NCBI GenBank assembly: GCA_029237735.1 | Contig: JAQZBU010000008.1 | Coordinates: 1-64,000, forward strand | Length of the DNA stretch: 64,000 bases | From: Ramlibacter sp. | GTDB taxonomy: Bacteria > Pseudomonadota > Gammaproteobacteria > Burkholderiales > Burkholderiaceae_C | Direction: 5' to 3' | Notes under the pieces: generated by a model | Databases searched by the model: none | What the model saw: only the letters and a program-made list of their open reading frames with translations | What the model was told of the DNA's origin: nothing | Program-made: the position numbers and the translations under genes | In this document: positions 56,159 to 64,000 of the stretch, piece after piece | How positions within the stretch are numbered: the first letter of the stretch is position 1 | How the letters are laid out: each line of letters begins with the position of its first letter

Positions 56159-57304
56159 TCAGCCTGCGCCGACTCGCTGGAACAGCCCCCCGGGCAATCG
56201 TGCGACCTCGCCGTCGAGCTCCAGCTCCAAGAGCCGCGCCTGCAGGTCTGCCGGCGCCATGCCGGTACGGGCGACCAGCGCGTCAATGGTGACGGGGTCG
56301 AAACCGAGAGCCTCGAGCAAGCTGTCTTCCGGCGCGTCGTTGCCAACGGGGGTGGCCGTTTCTTCGCGGCTCCCCATGCCTGTGAGCTGATGTTGATGTC
56401 CGCCCGGCCCCCGCAGCTCTTCCAACACGTCCTGCGCACACTCCACCAGTTTGGCGCCCTGTTTGAGCAGCCAGTGGCAGCCGCGCGATTGCGGCGAGTG
56501 GATGGAACCCGGGATCGCGAACACCTCACGGCCTTGTTCCGCTGCTTGCCGAGCGGTGATGAGCGAGCCGGACTTCAGTGCGGCCTCCACCACGACCGTG
56601 CCTTGGCTCAGCGCCGAGATGATCCGGTTGCGCCTCGGGAAATTCGGCCCGAGCGGCGGGGTTCCGAGCGGGTACTCGCTGACCAGCAGGCCATGTTCCG
56701 CGATGCGCCGCGCCAGCTCCAGGTGCTGGCGCGGATAGACGCGATCCAGCCCGGTGCCCACCACGGCGATCGTGGCGAGCTGACCGGCAGCAGCGCCCTG
56801 GAGCGCGCCATCATGCGCTGCGCCGTCCACGCCCAGCGCCAGCCCGGACACCACGGTGAGCCCGGCCTGGGCGAAGCTGCGGGAGAACTGCCGGGCGTTG
56901 TCGAGGCCTTGCTGTGTCGGGTTACGGCTGCCCACCACGGCGATGCCAACAGGCCACGCGCCCGGGATTCGCCCCATGACATACAGCATCAGCGGCGGGT
57001 CTTCCGTCTGCAGCAATCCTGGCGGGTACGCGCTGTCGGCAAGCGTCAGCACCTGCCGGGTGCCCGGGGGCTCCGCGGCTTCCAGCCAACGCCACGTAGC
57101 GTCCACCTGGGTGGCTAGCTGCGGAGGCTCGGTACGCAGCGAGGTGGCGATCGCAGGCGAGACGACCTGCTCCAGCGATGCGGCCGGTTGTTCGAACACC
57201 GCCCTGGGCAAGCCGAACGCGGCCAGCAGGCGTCGCGCGGCCGTGTTGCCGACATCGGGCGTGAGGGCGAGGCGCAGCCATGCGGCCAGCTCGGCGCGCT
57301 GCAT
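56159..57304 (-). CDS. dprA: DNA-processing protein DprA
   Basis: DprA loads RecA onto incoming single-stranded DNA in natural transformation. The 381-residue product has an N-terminal helical segment, the Rossmann-like core with VGSRNPTQQGLDNARQF, SGLALGVDGAAHDGAL, VVGTGLDRVYP and FPRRNRIISALSQGTVVVEA, and a C-terminal winged helix. It sits ten bases after the LysM gene. Together with the pilin and secretion ATPase it is compatible with natural competence. Confidence 0.95.
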   Translation of the reverse strand: MQRAELAAWLRLALTPDVGNTAARRLLAAFGLPRAVFEQPAASLEQVVSPAIATSLRTEPPQLATQVDATWRWLEAAEPPGTRQVLTLADSAYPPGLLQTEDPPLMLYVMGRIPGAWPVGIAVVGSRNPTQQGLDNARQFSRSFAQAGLTVVSGLALGVDGAAHDGALQGAAAGQLATIAVVGTGLDRVYPRQHLELARRIAEHGLLVSEYPLGTPPLGPNFPRRNRIISALSQGTVVVEAALKSGSLITARQAAEQGREVFAIPGSIHSPQSRGCHWLLKQGAKLVECAQDVLEELRGPGGHQHQLTGMGSREETATPVGNDAPEDSLLEALGFDPVTIDALVARTGMAPADLQARLLELELDGEVARLPGGLFQRVGAG

Positions 57305-57314
57305 CAGGGCGGGA

Positions 57315-58556
57315 TTAGCGCGGGTTGGCGACAGCGTCGCCGATCTTGACTGTGTCGTTGATCTCGAGGATCAGCGCATACGAGAGCTTCTCGAAGGGCC
57401 GGAACACCATCAACAGGCCGTTGCGCTCGTTGGGCAGCTTGATGTTCGTGCGCTCCCCGGGCTGGGAGCGGTCCACCTTGCGCTCGCCGTCCTTGAGGAT
57501 CGCGAGCACGTGCCCGCGTTCGATGCCGTCTGCCGTTCCCTTGTTGATCATGACAACCTGGCTCTGGCCGGCGAGGGAAACCGCGTCGCCGTACACGGAA
57601 ACAATGGTGCCGCTGATCGGGCTGCCGGGCGCATGCGGCACATAGCTCAGGAACTCACGCGGCGGCTCAGGCAACAGCCGGTCGCCGACGCGCATCTCTT
57701 CTTTGGCCGAGACGACATCGATAGTGGCGGGAATGACGGTGTTCTCGTCCTTGCCGTTCCGGGACTGGACCACCTGGATGCTTTCGCTACGCACCAGCAA
57801 GGCCTTGCCAAGGTACATCGCTTCATAGCCCAGGAGGGCATCGTTCAGCGGGTCCTTGATGGGCCGCGCGTTGCGGAACACGCGGTAGTCGTCGTCTCGG
57901 CCTGCCACGCGCTGCTTGAGCGGCGTGGCGGCCAGGCCCCGCGCGTAGGCACGATCGCCGCGGGTGATGAGCACACGGTTTTCGGGCGCCGCGACGATGC
58001 GCGGTGCCTGCAGCAGGGCGGCCTCGTCGATGATCACGGGCTCGGCCAGGAAAGGCTCGATCAGGTGCGTCTGCAGCGTGGGGATGGACGCGTCGGCCAG
58101 CGGCTCGACGCGCGTGCGCGGGGAGACGCGGATGGTGTCGCTCGGCGGCGTGCCGCCGTCGGCCCGCAGACGCAGCAGCGCACGCCCGTCGATCTTCTCC
58201 AGCACCAGATGCTGACCGGGGTAGATGCGGTGCGGGTTGCGCACCTGGTCCATGTTCATGCCCCAGAGTTCGGGCCAGCGCCAGGGTGTCCGGAGGAACA
58301 GCCCGGAAATTGCCCACAGGGTGTCTCCCCGCCTGACCGTGTACTCTTCCGGCGCATTGGGGGCCAGCTCGGACAGCGGCACCCCCGCCTGCGCTACCTG
58401 CTCGGCCGTGGAACGCTGACCCGGGGTGATCGGGAAGTTCTGGGCCAGGGCGGGCGTGCCCATCAGCACGGCGGCCGCTAGCGCGAGCGCTGTCCAGGCA
58501 TGCTGTCCAGCGGATTTGGCAGGGGCCGTCATCGAAATTTTGCGGTGTTGGTGCAT
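57315..58556 (-). CDS. LysM peptidoglycan-binding protein, exported
   Basis: This 413-residue protein has a signal peptide (ALALAAAVLMGTPALAQ) and one LysM domain (EYTVRRGDTLWAISGLFLRT, about 70-120), the glycan-binding module. The long remainder contains a repeated ISGTIVSVYGDAVSLAGQ-type beta region. Such genes next to dprA are common in beta-proteobacteria. ATG 58532 is an alternative start; neither start has a strong ribosome site. The gene is divergent from def. Confidence 0.86.
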   Translation of the reverse strand: MHQHRKISMTAPAKSAGQHAWTALALAAAVLMGTPALAQNFPITPGQRSTAEQVAQAGVPLSELAPNAPEEYTVRRGDTLWAISGLFLRTPWRWPELWGMNMDQVRNPHRIYPGQHLVLEKIDGRALLRLRADGGTPPSDTIRVSPRTRVEPLADASIPTLQTHLIEPFLAEPVIIDEAALLQAPRIVAAPENRVLITRGDRAYARGLAATPLKQRVAGRDDDYRVFRNARPIKDPLNDALLGYEAMYLGKALLVRSESIQVVQSRNGKDENTVIPATIDVVSAKEEMRVGDRLLPEPPREFLSYVPHAPGSPISGTIVSVYGDAVSLAGQSQVVMINKGTADGIERGHVLAILKDGERKVDRSQPGERTNIKLPNERNGLLMVFRPFEKLSYALILEINDTVKIGDAVANPR

Positions 58557-58717
58557 TGCGGGCTGCGGCTGCCAGCCGGGGGACAGGCAGTCAAAAGTCT
58601 TGACAAAGTACTGGCGATTCTGTGCTCAAGCCCTTGATTGGGCAACGTTTATGGCATTCGGGCCGTGCTTGGAAAGCGAAAAGTAGCGAAAATAGCAACA
58701 CGTTCATCCATTTCGCC

Positions 58718-59230
58718 ATGGCCCTTCTTCCCATTCTTTGTTACCCCGATCCCCGGCTGCACACCGTTGCCAAGCCGGTGCAGGCCGTCGACGCCCGCAT
58801 CAAGGCACTCATCGACGACATGCTTGAAACCATGTACGACGCCAACGGCATCGGACTGGCCGCGACCCAGGTGGACGTCCACGAGCGCCTGGTCGTCATC
58901 GACATATCCGAGCAGCACAACGAGCCCCTGGTGCTGATCAACCCCGAAATCACCTGGGCTAGCACCGACAAGCAGGTCAGTGACGAAGGCTGCCTCTCGG
59001 TGCCCGGCATATACGACGGGGTCGAGCGCTCCGCTGCCATCAAGGTGACCGCGTTGGACGGCGAGGGCCGTTCGCGAGCCCTCGACGCGCAGGGCATCCT
59101 GGCAGTCTGCATCCAGCACGAGATGGACCACCTGCTGGGCAAGGTGTTCGTCGAATATCTCTCGCCACTCAAGCGCAACCGGATCAAGACCAAGATGCTC
59201 AAGGCGCGCCGGGAAACCGAGCGCGCCTGA
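58718..59230 (+). CDS. def: Peptide deformylase
   Basis: Def removes the formyl group from new proteins. The 170-residue enzyme has the three family motifs: [18 protein letters not shown] with metal ligand C92, and HEMDH (H134, E135, H138). ATG 58718 matches the family start. It is followed by a lipoprotein gene and fmt, the enzyme adding the formyl group to initiator tRNA. A TTGACA at 58600-58605 is a possible -35 box without a convincing partner. Confidence 0.97.
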   Translation: MALLPILCYPDPRLHTVAKPVQAVDARIKALIDDMLETMYDANGIGLAATQVDVHERLVVIDISEQHNEPLVLINPEITWASTDKQVSDEGCLSVPGIYDGVERSAAIKVTALDGEGRSRALDAQGILAVCIQHEMDHLLGKVFVEYLSPLKRNRIKTKMLKARRETERA

Positions 59231-59250
59231 GCCCCACCGCTGGAGTCGCC

Positions 59251-59745
59251 ATGCGCAAGCTGCTCATCGCCGGTTTCACCTCATTGTTGTTCGCCTGCGC
59301 GGGCAATCCTTTCGCCGGGTTCGACATCGCGCCGGGCACACCTCGAGACGCTGTGACCGCTCGGATGGGGCAGCCTTACCGGGTGGTCCGGCATGCCGGC
59401 GGCGAAAGGCTGCAGTATTCGACGCAGCCGTACGGCCGCATCGCCTGGATGGTGGATCTGGATGCCTCGGGGCGGGTGACACAGGCGCGGCAAGTGCTGA
59501 CGGAGGGCAACTTTCACCGCATCGAGCCGGGCAAGTGGACTCGCGAGGATGTAGAGCGCGAATTCGGGCGGCCGGCATGGGTGGATGGGGTCGCCAGCTG
59601 GAACGGCCCGGTCATGACGTACCGCTGGCGCGACATTGCCAACAGCGACATGTTCTACTACGTCTACCTGGACCCGCAGGGCGTGGTGCGGCGCGCGCAC
59701 CCCGGCATGGAATTCATCAACACGCCGGACGACAGGCCACGCTAG
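59251..59745 (+). CDS. Putative lipoprotein with SmpA/OmlA (BamE-like) fold
   Basis: The 164-residue product has a signal with lipobox LFAC and a repeat of small alpha/beta units ([20 protein letters not shown] and [20 protein letters not shown]), typical of the BamE/OmlA-like fold. It lies between def and fmt. A role in the envelope is likely but not certain; the family is broad. Confidence 0.72.
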   Translation: MRKLLIAGFTSLLFACAGNPFAGFDIAPGTPRDAVTARMGQPYRVVRHAGGERLQYSTQPYGRIAWMVDLDASGRVTQARQVLTEGNFHRIEPGKWTREDVEREFGRPAWVDGVASWNGPVMTYRWRDIANSDMFYYVYLDPQGVVRRAHPGMEFINTPDDRPR

Positions 59746-59755
59746 CTTCAACACA

Positions 59756-60721
59756 GTGAAAGTCATCTTCGCGGGCACGCCCGACTTCGCCCGCGCCGCG
59801 CTCGAGCGGCTTTACGCGGCGGGCTTCCTCATCCCCTTGGTCTTGACCCAGCCTGACCGCCCCGCCGGCCGGGGCATGAAGCTGCACGCCTCGCCGGTCA
59901 AGCAGTTCGCGCAGGAAAATGGCATCACGGTCGCTCAGCCTCGAAGTCTCAGGCTGGACGGCAAGTACCCGGAAGACGCAACGGCCGCGAAGCAGGCGAT
60001 TGAAGCCGCGCAAGCCGACGTGATGGTTGTGGCCGCGTACGGACTGATCCTGCCGCAGTGGGTGCTCGATTCGCCACGCCTGGGGTGCGTCAATATTCAT
60101 GCCTCGCTGCTTCCGCGCTGGCGGGGCGCCGCGCCGATCCATCGGGCGATCGAGGCCGGCGACGCGCAGACCGGCGTAACCATCATGCAGATGGACGCCG
60201 GGCTGGACACAGGCGCCATGTTGCTGCGCGAAGCCGTGCCCATCGCCGCCGACGAAACCACGGCGTCGCTGCACGACAAGCTCGCCGCGCTGGGCGCCCG
60301 TTTGGTCGTCGAGGCGCTGGAGCTGGCGGCCTGCGGGGGCCTGAAGCCTGCGACTCAGCCCGAAGAGGGCGTCACGTACGCCCACAAGATAGAGAAGGCC
60401 GAGGCGGCGATCGACTGGTCGCAGCCTGCCGAGGCGATCGCGCGGCGCATCCGGGCTTTCGACCCGTTCCCCGGTGCAACCGGTGTCGTCGCGGGAGAGG
60501 TGATCAAGCTGTGGGCGGCCGATGCATTACCTGCCGCTGGCGGCGGTGCGCCCGGCCTCATCCAGGGTGTCGCACCGGAAGGCCTCCTCGTGCGTTGCGG
60601 CAGCGGCTCCCTGTGCGTGACGCAATTGCAGCGAGCCGGCGGCAAACGCCTGCCTGTGGCAGACTTCCTGCGCGGTTTCGAATTGAAGCCCGGCATGGTG
60701 TTCGAGTCCCGCTCCTCCTGA
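59756..60721 (+). CDS. fmt: Methionyl-tRNA formyltransferase
   Basis: Fmt formylates initiator Met-tRNA using 10-formyl-tetrahydrofolate. The 321-residue product starts at GTG 59756 ([11 protein letters not shown]) and has the catalytic [18 protein letters not shown] segment and a C-terminal OB-like domain. It lies in the def-lipoprotein-fmt unit. Confidence 0.96.
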   Translation: MKVIFAGTPDFARAALERLYAAGFLIPLVLTQPDRPAGRGMKLHASPVKQFAQENGITVAQPRSLRLDGKYPEDATAAKQAIEAAQADVMVVAAYGLILPQWVLDSPRLGCVNIHASLLPRWRGAAPIHRAIEAGDAQTGVTIMQMDAGLDTGAMLLREAVPIAADETTASLHDKLAALGARLVVEALELAACGGLKPATQPEEGVTYAHKIEKAEAAIDWSQPAEAIARRIRAFDPFPGATGVVAGEVIKLWAADALPAAGGGAPGLIQGVAPEGLLVRCGSGSLCVTQLQRAGGKRLPVADFLRGFELKPGMVFESRSS

Positions 60722-60733
60722 TCTCTTTTCTCC

Positions 60734-61468
60734 GTGTTCTTCCTGCCTTCCATCCACCGCCACGCGGCGTTCCGCGAAGGTGCCCGCGAAATGGTGCCGC
60801 TCGCCACCGGCATCGCCGCGTGGGGGCTGATGACCGGGGTTGCCATGGTGAAGTCCGGCATGAGCGTGGTCGAGGCGCTGGCCATGACCTTCCTCGTGTA
60901 CGCGGGCAGTTCGCAGCTCGCTTCCATCCCGCTCATCGTCGCCGCAGCTCCCGCGTGGGTGATCCTCGCCACGGGCTTTTGCGTGAACCTGCGCTTCGTT
61001 GTCTTCAGCCTGCACCTGCGGCCTTACCTGATGCACATGCCGCGCTGGCGCCGGCTGGCGCACGGCTACCTCACGGCAGACATGACATACGCGATGTTCA
61101 CGCGCCGTTACCCGCGGCCCGGGGAAACCGTGGCCGAGCGCGCCGAGCAGGAGTCCTACCTCGCGGGAAATTATTTTGTCACCTGGACCAGCTGGATGCT
61201 GCCGGGCGTCGCCGGCATCGCTCTCGCGAACCTCATTCCCACTTCCTGGGGGCTGGGCTTTGCCGGCGTGTTGTGCCTGGTCGGCATCCTGTGCTCGCTG
61301 GCCAACACGCCGCTGCGGCGGCTGTCGGCGCTGGTCGCGGGCGCCGCGGCGGTGGCCGCCTATGCCCTGCCGCTGAAGCTCAATATCGTGATTGCGATCG
61401 TGGTCGCGGTGCTGGTCAGCTTCTGGCTCGAGAAGCGAGGGCCACCCGGCTTGAGGCAGCCCGCATGA
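60734..61468 (+). CDS. azlC: AzlC family branched-chain amino acid exporter subunit
   Basis: The 244-residue membrane protein has the AzlC features: FREGAREMVPLATGIAAWGL, VYAGSSQLASIPL and NLRFVVFSLHLRPYL with about six helices. It forms a two-part exporter with AzlD. It starts at GTG 60734 and its stop overlaps azlD (ATGA). Confidence 0.9.
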   Translation: MFFLPSIHRHAAFREGAREMVPLATGIAAWGLMTGVAMVKSGMSVVEALAMTFLVYAGSSQLASIPLIVAAAPAWVILATGFCVNLRFVVFSLHLRPYLMHMPRWRRLAHGYLTADMTYAMFTRRYPRPGETVAERAEQESYLAGNYFVTWTSWMLPGVAGIALANLIPTSWGLGFAGVLCLVGILCSLANTPLRRLSALVAGAAAVAAYALPLKLNIVIAIVVAVLVSFWLEKRGPPGLRQPA

Positions 61469-61797
61469 GCACCGACCTTTGGACCCTCGCGGTGATCTTC
61501 GGCCTGGCCGGTATCACCGTGCTCACTCGCTGCTTCTTCTTCATCCTGGATCGGCCGTGGACGTTGCCGCATTGGGCGCATCGCGCCCTGCAGTACGCGC
61601 CGGTGGCCGCGCTGGCGGGCGTGATCGCGCCGGAGGTGCTGGTCGCGGGCGGCCATATCGTCTCGACCTGGCAGGACGCCCGCATCTTCGCCGCCCCTGC
61701 GGGTGCGCTGGTTTATTTCTGGCGGCACAGCGTCCTGATGACCATCGCAGTGGGGATGGCCGTATACCTGCCGCTGCACTTGGGACTGGGCTGGTAA
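61465..61797 (+). CDS. azlD: AzlD family transporter subunit
   Basis: The 110-residue protein has three or four hydrophobic helices, including [20 protein letters not shown] and the family-typical [20 protein letters not shown]. It partners AzlC and is translationally coupled to it. Its stop (61795-61797) directly abuts the pgk reading frame. Confidence 0.88.
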   Translation: MSTDLWTLAVIFGLAGITVLTRCFFFILDRPWTLPHWAHRALQYAPVAALAGVIAPEVLVAGGHIVSTWQDARIFAAPAGALVYFWRHSVLMTIAVGMAVYLPLHLGLGW

Positions 61798-61798
61798 C

Positions 61799-62971
61799 GA
61801 TCTTTGTGCCCAAGGCAAGGCGCGCGGCCAGCGCGTTTTCATCCGCGCCGACCTCAACGTGCCCCAAGACGATGCCGGAGACATCACCGAGGACACGCGC
61901 ATCCGCGCTTCAGTGCCCTGCATCCAGATGGCGCTGGACGCCGGAGCGGCGGTGATGGTGACCTCCCACCTCGGCCGCCCGACGGAGGGCGAATTCAAGC
62001 CCGAGGATTCGCTGGCGCCCGTGGCCAAGCGCCTGGGCGAACTGCTGGGACGCGAGATTCCACTCAAGCGCGACTGGGTCGATGGCGTCGACGTCGCGCC
62101 GGGACAGGTGGTTCTGCTCGAGAACTGCCGCATGAACAAAGGGGAGAAGAAGAACGATCCCGCGCTGGCGCAGAAGATGGCAGCGCTGTGCGACATCTTC
62201 GTGCACGACGCTTTCGGCACGGCGCACCGCGCCGAAGCCTCCACGTATGGCATCGCGCAGTTTGCCAAGGTCGCATGCGCCGGGCCTCTACTCGCGGCCG
62301 AAATCGACGCGATCACCAAGGCGCTCGCCAACCCCAGGCGGCCGCTGGTCGCCATCGTCGCCGGCTCCAAGGTCTCGACCAAGCTCACCATCCTCAAATC
62401 GCTCGCGCGCAACGTGGACCAGCTCATCGTGGGCGGCGGCATCGCCAATACCTTCATGCTGGCGGCGGGACTGAACATCGGCAAGTCGCTGGCCGAAGCC
62501 GACCTCGTTAACGAGGCCAGGGCGGTGATCGAGGCCATGAAGGCGCGCGGCGCCGAAGTGCCGATCCCGACCGACGTGGTGACTGCAAAGACCTTCGCAG
62601 CCGATGCGCCGGCCACGACCAAGGCCGCCACCGAAGTCGCCGACGACGACCTGATCCTGGACATCGGCCCGCAGACCGCGGCCCGGCTGGCCGAGCAGCT
62701 GAAGTCGGCTGGCACCATCGTCTGGAATGGCCCGGTCGGCGTGTTTGAGTTCGACGCCTTCGCCAAGGGCACTGAAACGATCGCGCGCGCCATCGCCCAA
62801 TCGAGTGCCTTCAGCATCGCGGGCGGCGGAGACACGCTCGCCGCCATCGCCAAGTACGGCATCGAGAAGGACGTGGGTTACATCTCCACCGGGGGTGGCG
62901 CCTTCCTGGAAGTGCTGGAAGGCAAGACCCTGCCGGCGTTCGAGATCCTGCAGAAGCGCGCGAACAGTTGA
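61799..62971 (+). CDS. pgk: Phosphoglycerate kinase, 5' end without start codon
   Basis: The frame from 61799 reads [22 protein letters not shown], the normal PGK N-terminus from about residue 8, one base after the azlD stop. The frame extends back to a TGA at 61739-61741 without ATG, GTG or TTG. The first usable start is GTG 61859, which would drop the substrate-binding RADLN strand. The rest is intact: [23 protein letters not shown], and the nucleotide loop [12 protein letters not shown] makes ATP in glycolysis. A small deletion or assembly error removing the start is likely. Confidence 0.88.
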   Translation, partial: DLCAQGKARGQRVFIRADLNVPQDDAGDITEDTRIRASVPCIQMALDAGAAVMVTSHLGRPTEGEFKPEDSLAPVAKRLGELLGREIPLKRDWVDGVDVAPGQVVLLENCRMNKGEKKNDPALAQKMAALCDIFVHDAFGTAHRAEASTYGIAQFAKVACAGPLLAAEIDAITKALANPRRPLVAIVAGSKVSTKLTILKSLARNVDQLIVGGGIANTFMLAAGLNIGKSLAEADLVNEARAVIEAMKARGAEVPIPTDVVTAKTFAADAPATTKAATEVADDDLILDIGPQTAARLAEQLKSAGTIVWNGPVGVFEFDAFAKGTETIARAIAQSSAFSIAGGGDTLAAIAKYGIEKDVGYISTGGGAFLEVLEGKTLPAFEILQKRANS

Positions 62972-63347
62972 AGCGTTCGCTAGTGTGTTGTCCCCGTAAG
63001 TAGACTGCGCTATCGCGAAGCGAGCAAACGCGGCGTGACGGGCAGCGGGCCGTGGACGGCGGGCGGCCGACTCCGCTCGTGTCCCCCGCCGCCCTCAACG
63101 CAGACATGATCTTTTGGGACAGGACCAGGGGTGCGTTAAGAAAACGCTAAGCCCCGGGAGCGACCATGGCAGCCAAGGAGTTGCCATGAAACGTTCGATC
63201 TTTCGATCGACCAACCCAGGCCACTGCCGCTCGCACCCGTGCCCATGACGCGGAAGAAGCGTTCGCCCAGGCGCTCGGCGTCCGCCGGCGCCAGGCCGGG
63301 GCCACCGTCTCCGTGTGAAAATTGGGAACTAAGTTACAGGAGACTCC
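62972..63347 (+). other. pgk-pyk intergenic region, no confident gene
   Basis: This 376-base stretch has no complete gene that I can support. Near its end a frame reads MAAKELP, hits a TGA (63187-63189), then continues open for 42 codons with alanine- and arginine-rich sequence ending at 63318. This could be a decayed small gene or chance. The pyk leader holds an ACAGGAG ribosome site. No clear terminator for pgk is visible. Confidence 0.5.
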
Positions 63348-64000
63348 ATGGCCCGACGTGCCACCAAGATCGTTGCAACCCTCGGGCCCGCCTCGAGCGA
63401 CCCCGCCCTCCTCGAGCAGATGATCCGCGCCGGCGTTAACGTCGTGCGTCTGAATTTCAGCCACGGCAAGGCGCAGGATCACATCGATCGCGCGGCGCTG
63501 GTGCGCTCCGCATCGCAGCGCGCCGGCCGCGAAGTGGCCATCATGGCCGACCTCCAGGGGCCGAAGATCCGCGTGGGCAAATTCGCCGAAGGCAAGGTCT
63601 TCCTCGAGCCGGGCATGAAGTTCGTCCTCGACGCGTCGCGCACCGAGGCGGGCGACTTGAAGGGCGTGGGGCTGGATTACAAGGAACTGCCGCGGGACGT
63701 GAAGGCGGGCGACCTGCTCCTGCTCAATGACGGCCTGATCGTGCTCACCGTCGATTCAGTCAAGGGTGAGCAGGTGCGAACCACCGTCAAGCTCGGGGGC
63801 GAACTTTCCAACAACAAGGGCATCAACAAGCAGGGCGGCGGCCTCACGGCGCCGGCGCTCACCGCCAAGGACATGGAAGACATCCGCACCGCGATGAGCT
63901 TCCAGGCTGACTACGTTGCCGTGAGCTTTCCAAAAAACGCCACCGACATGGAGATGGCGCGCCAGCTGTGCAACGTGGCGGGCGCGGATTATCGCCACCG
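63348..64000 (+). CDS. pyk: Pyruvate kinase, N-terminal part (3' end outside window)
   Basis: The product opens ATKIVATLGPASSDPALLEQ, with NVVRLNFSHG and the metal/phosphate-binding MADLQGPKIRVG, followed by the beta-barrel B domain. Pyruvate kinase turns phosphoenolpyruvate and ADP into pyruvate and ATP. About 217 codons are present before the window ends in mid-gene. ACAGGAGA precedes ATG 63348. Following pgk, it forms a lower-glycolysis gene pair. Confidence 0.96.
   Translation, partial: MARRATKIVATLGPASSDPALLEQMIRAGVNVVRLNFSHGKAQDHIDRAALVRSASQRAGREVAIMADLQGPKIRVGKFAEGKVFLEPGMKFVLDASRTEAGDLKGVGLDYKELPRDVKAGDLLLLNDGLIVLTVDSVKGEQVRTTVKLGGELSNNKGINKQGGGLTAPALTAKDMEDIRTAMSFQADYVAVSFPKNATDMEMARQLCNVAGADYRH

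Noticed and set aside
56856-58481. A 541-codon plus-strand open frame opposite dprA and the LysM gene
   Set aside because: It crosses two good minus-strand genes and has no recognisable domain.
61360-62862. A 500-codon minus-strand open frame opposite azlC, azlD and pgk
   Set aside because: Serine/alanine-rich shadow; the plus-strand families are unambiguous.
63147-63482. A 111-codon minus-strand open frame across the pyk start
   Set aside because: It overlaps the pyk N-terminus for about 135 bases and has no recognisable features.

Overview
The window is about 64 kb of high-GC, gene-dense DNA from a chromosome. Gene content and order (recA-recX, sucCD, TerC, pilA-pglL, purB-yaeQ, yajC-secD-secF, smg-dprA, def-fmt, pgk-pyk) point to a betaproteobacterium of the order Burkholderiales, most like the Comamonadaceae (Ramlibacter/Variovorax relatives). 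That placement is an inference from protein families and gene order; no rRNA gene is present to confirm it. I see no tRNA, rRNA, CRISPR array, insertion sequence or prophage. Both ends cut genes: recA on the left and pyk on the right.

Layout. 1-5004: recA (3' end), recX, argC, sucCD and a TerC-type membrane protein. 5190-14947: six co-directional signalling genes, namely a CHASE2 Ser/Thr kinase, a PP2C phosphatase, a tandem-FHA protein, a CHASE2 class III cyclase, a class II cyclic-nucleotide phosphodiesterase, and a GAF-domain PilB/GspE-type ATPase. 15065-19012: a type IV pilin gene behind a near-consensus sigma-54 promoter, followed by two tandem Wzy_C/PglL-type O-oligosaccharide ligases. 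18997-27417: housekeeping and stress genes (moaC, M48 protease, yaeQ, purB, GST, glutathione peroxidase, ferritin-like protein, rfaE2). 27414-33156: a tripartite RND efflux operon on the minus strand. 33315-45570: glnE, yhdP, a nitrilase-family amidase, a FixL/FixJ-like two-component pair, a 42-codon membrane protein, mltA and an MliC-like lipoprotein. 45573-49752: an Lrp-type regulator divergent from a fused indolepyruvate ferredoxin oxidoreductase. 49890-55574: yajC-secD-secF and a DUF1631 gene. 55582-58556 (minus): a LysM protein, dprA and smg. 58718-64000: def, a lipoprotein, fmt, azlCD, pgk and pyk.

The most striking region is 5190-15614. It contains a writer and eraser of protein phosphorylation, a phospho-reader, a maker and probable breaker of cyclic nucleotide, and an ATPase of the pilus/secretion class, all directly upstream of a sigma-54 pilin gene. 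The kinase and the cyclase carry matching CHASE2 sensor halves, so one extracytoplasmic signal may feed both phosphorylation and cAMP outputs. The function of the whole is inference.

Other points to note are a pgk gene with no usable start codon where it abuts azlD; an intrinsic terminator lying inside the first codons of the pilin ligase gene; and a tiny gene that shares a palindromic CATG start with mltA and a palindromic CTAG stop with a response regulator.
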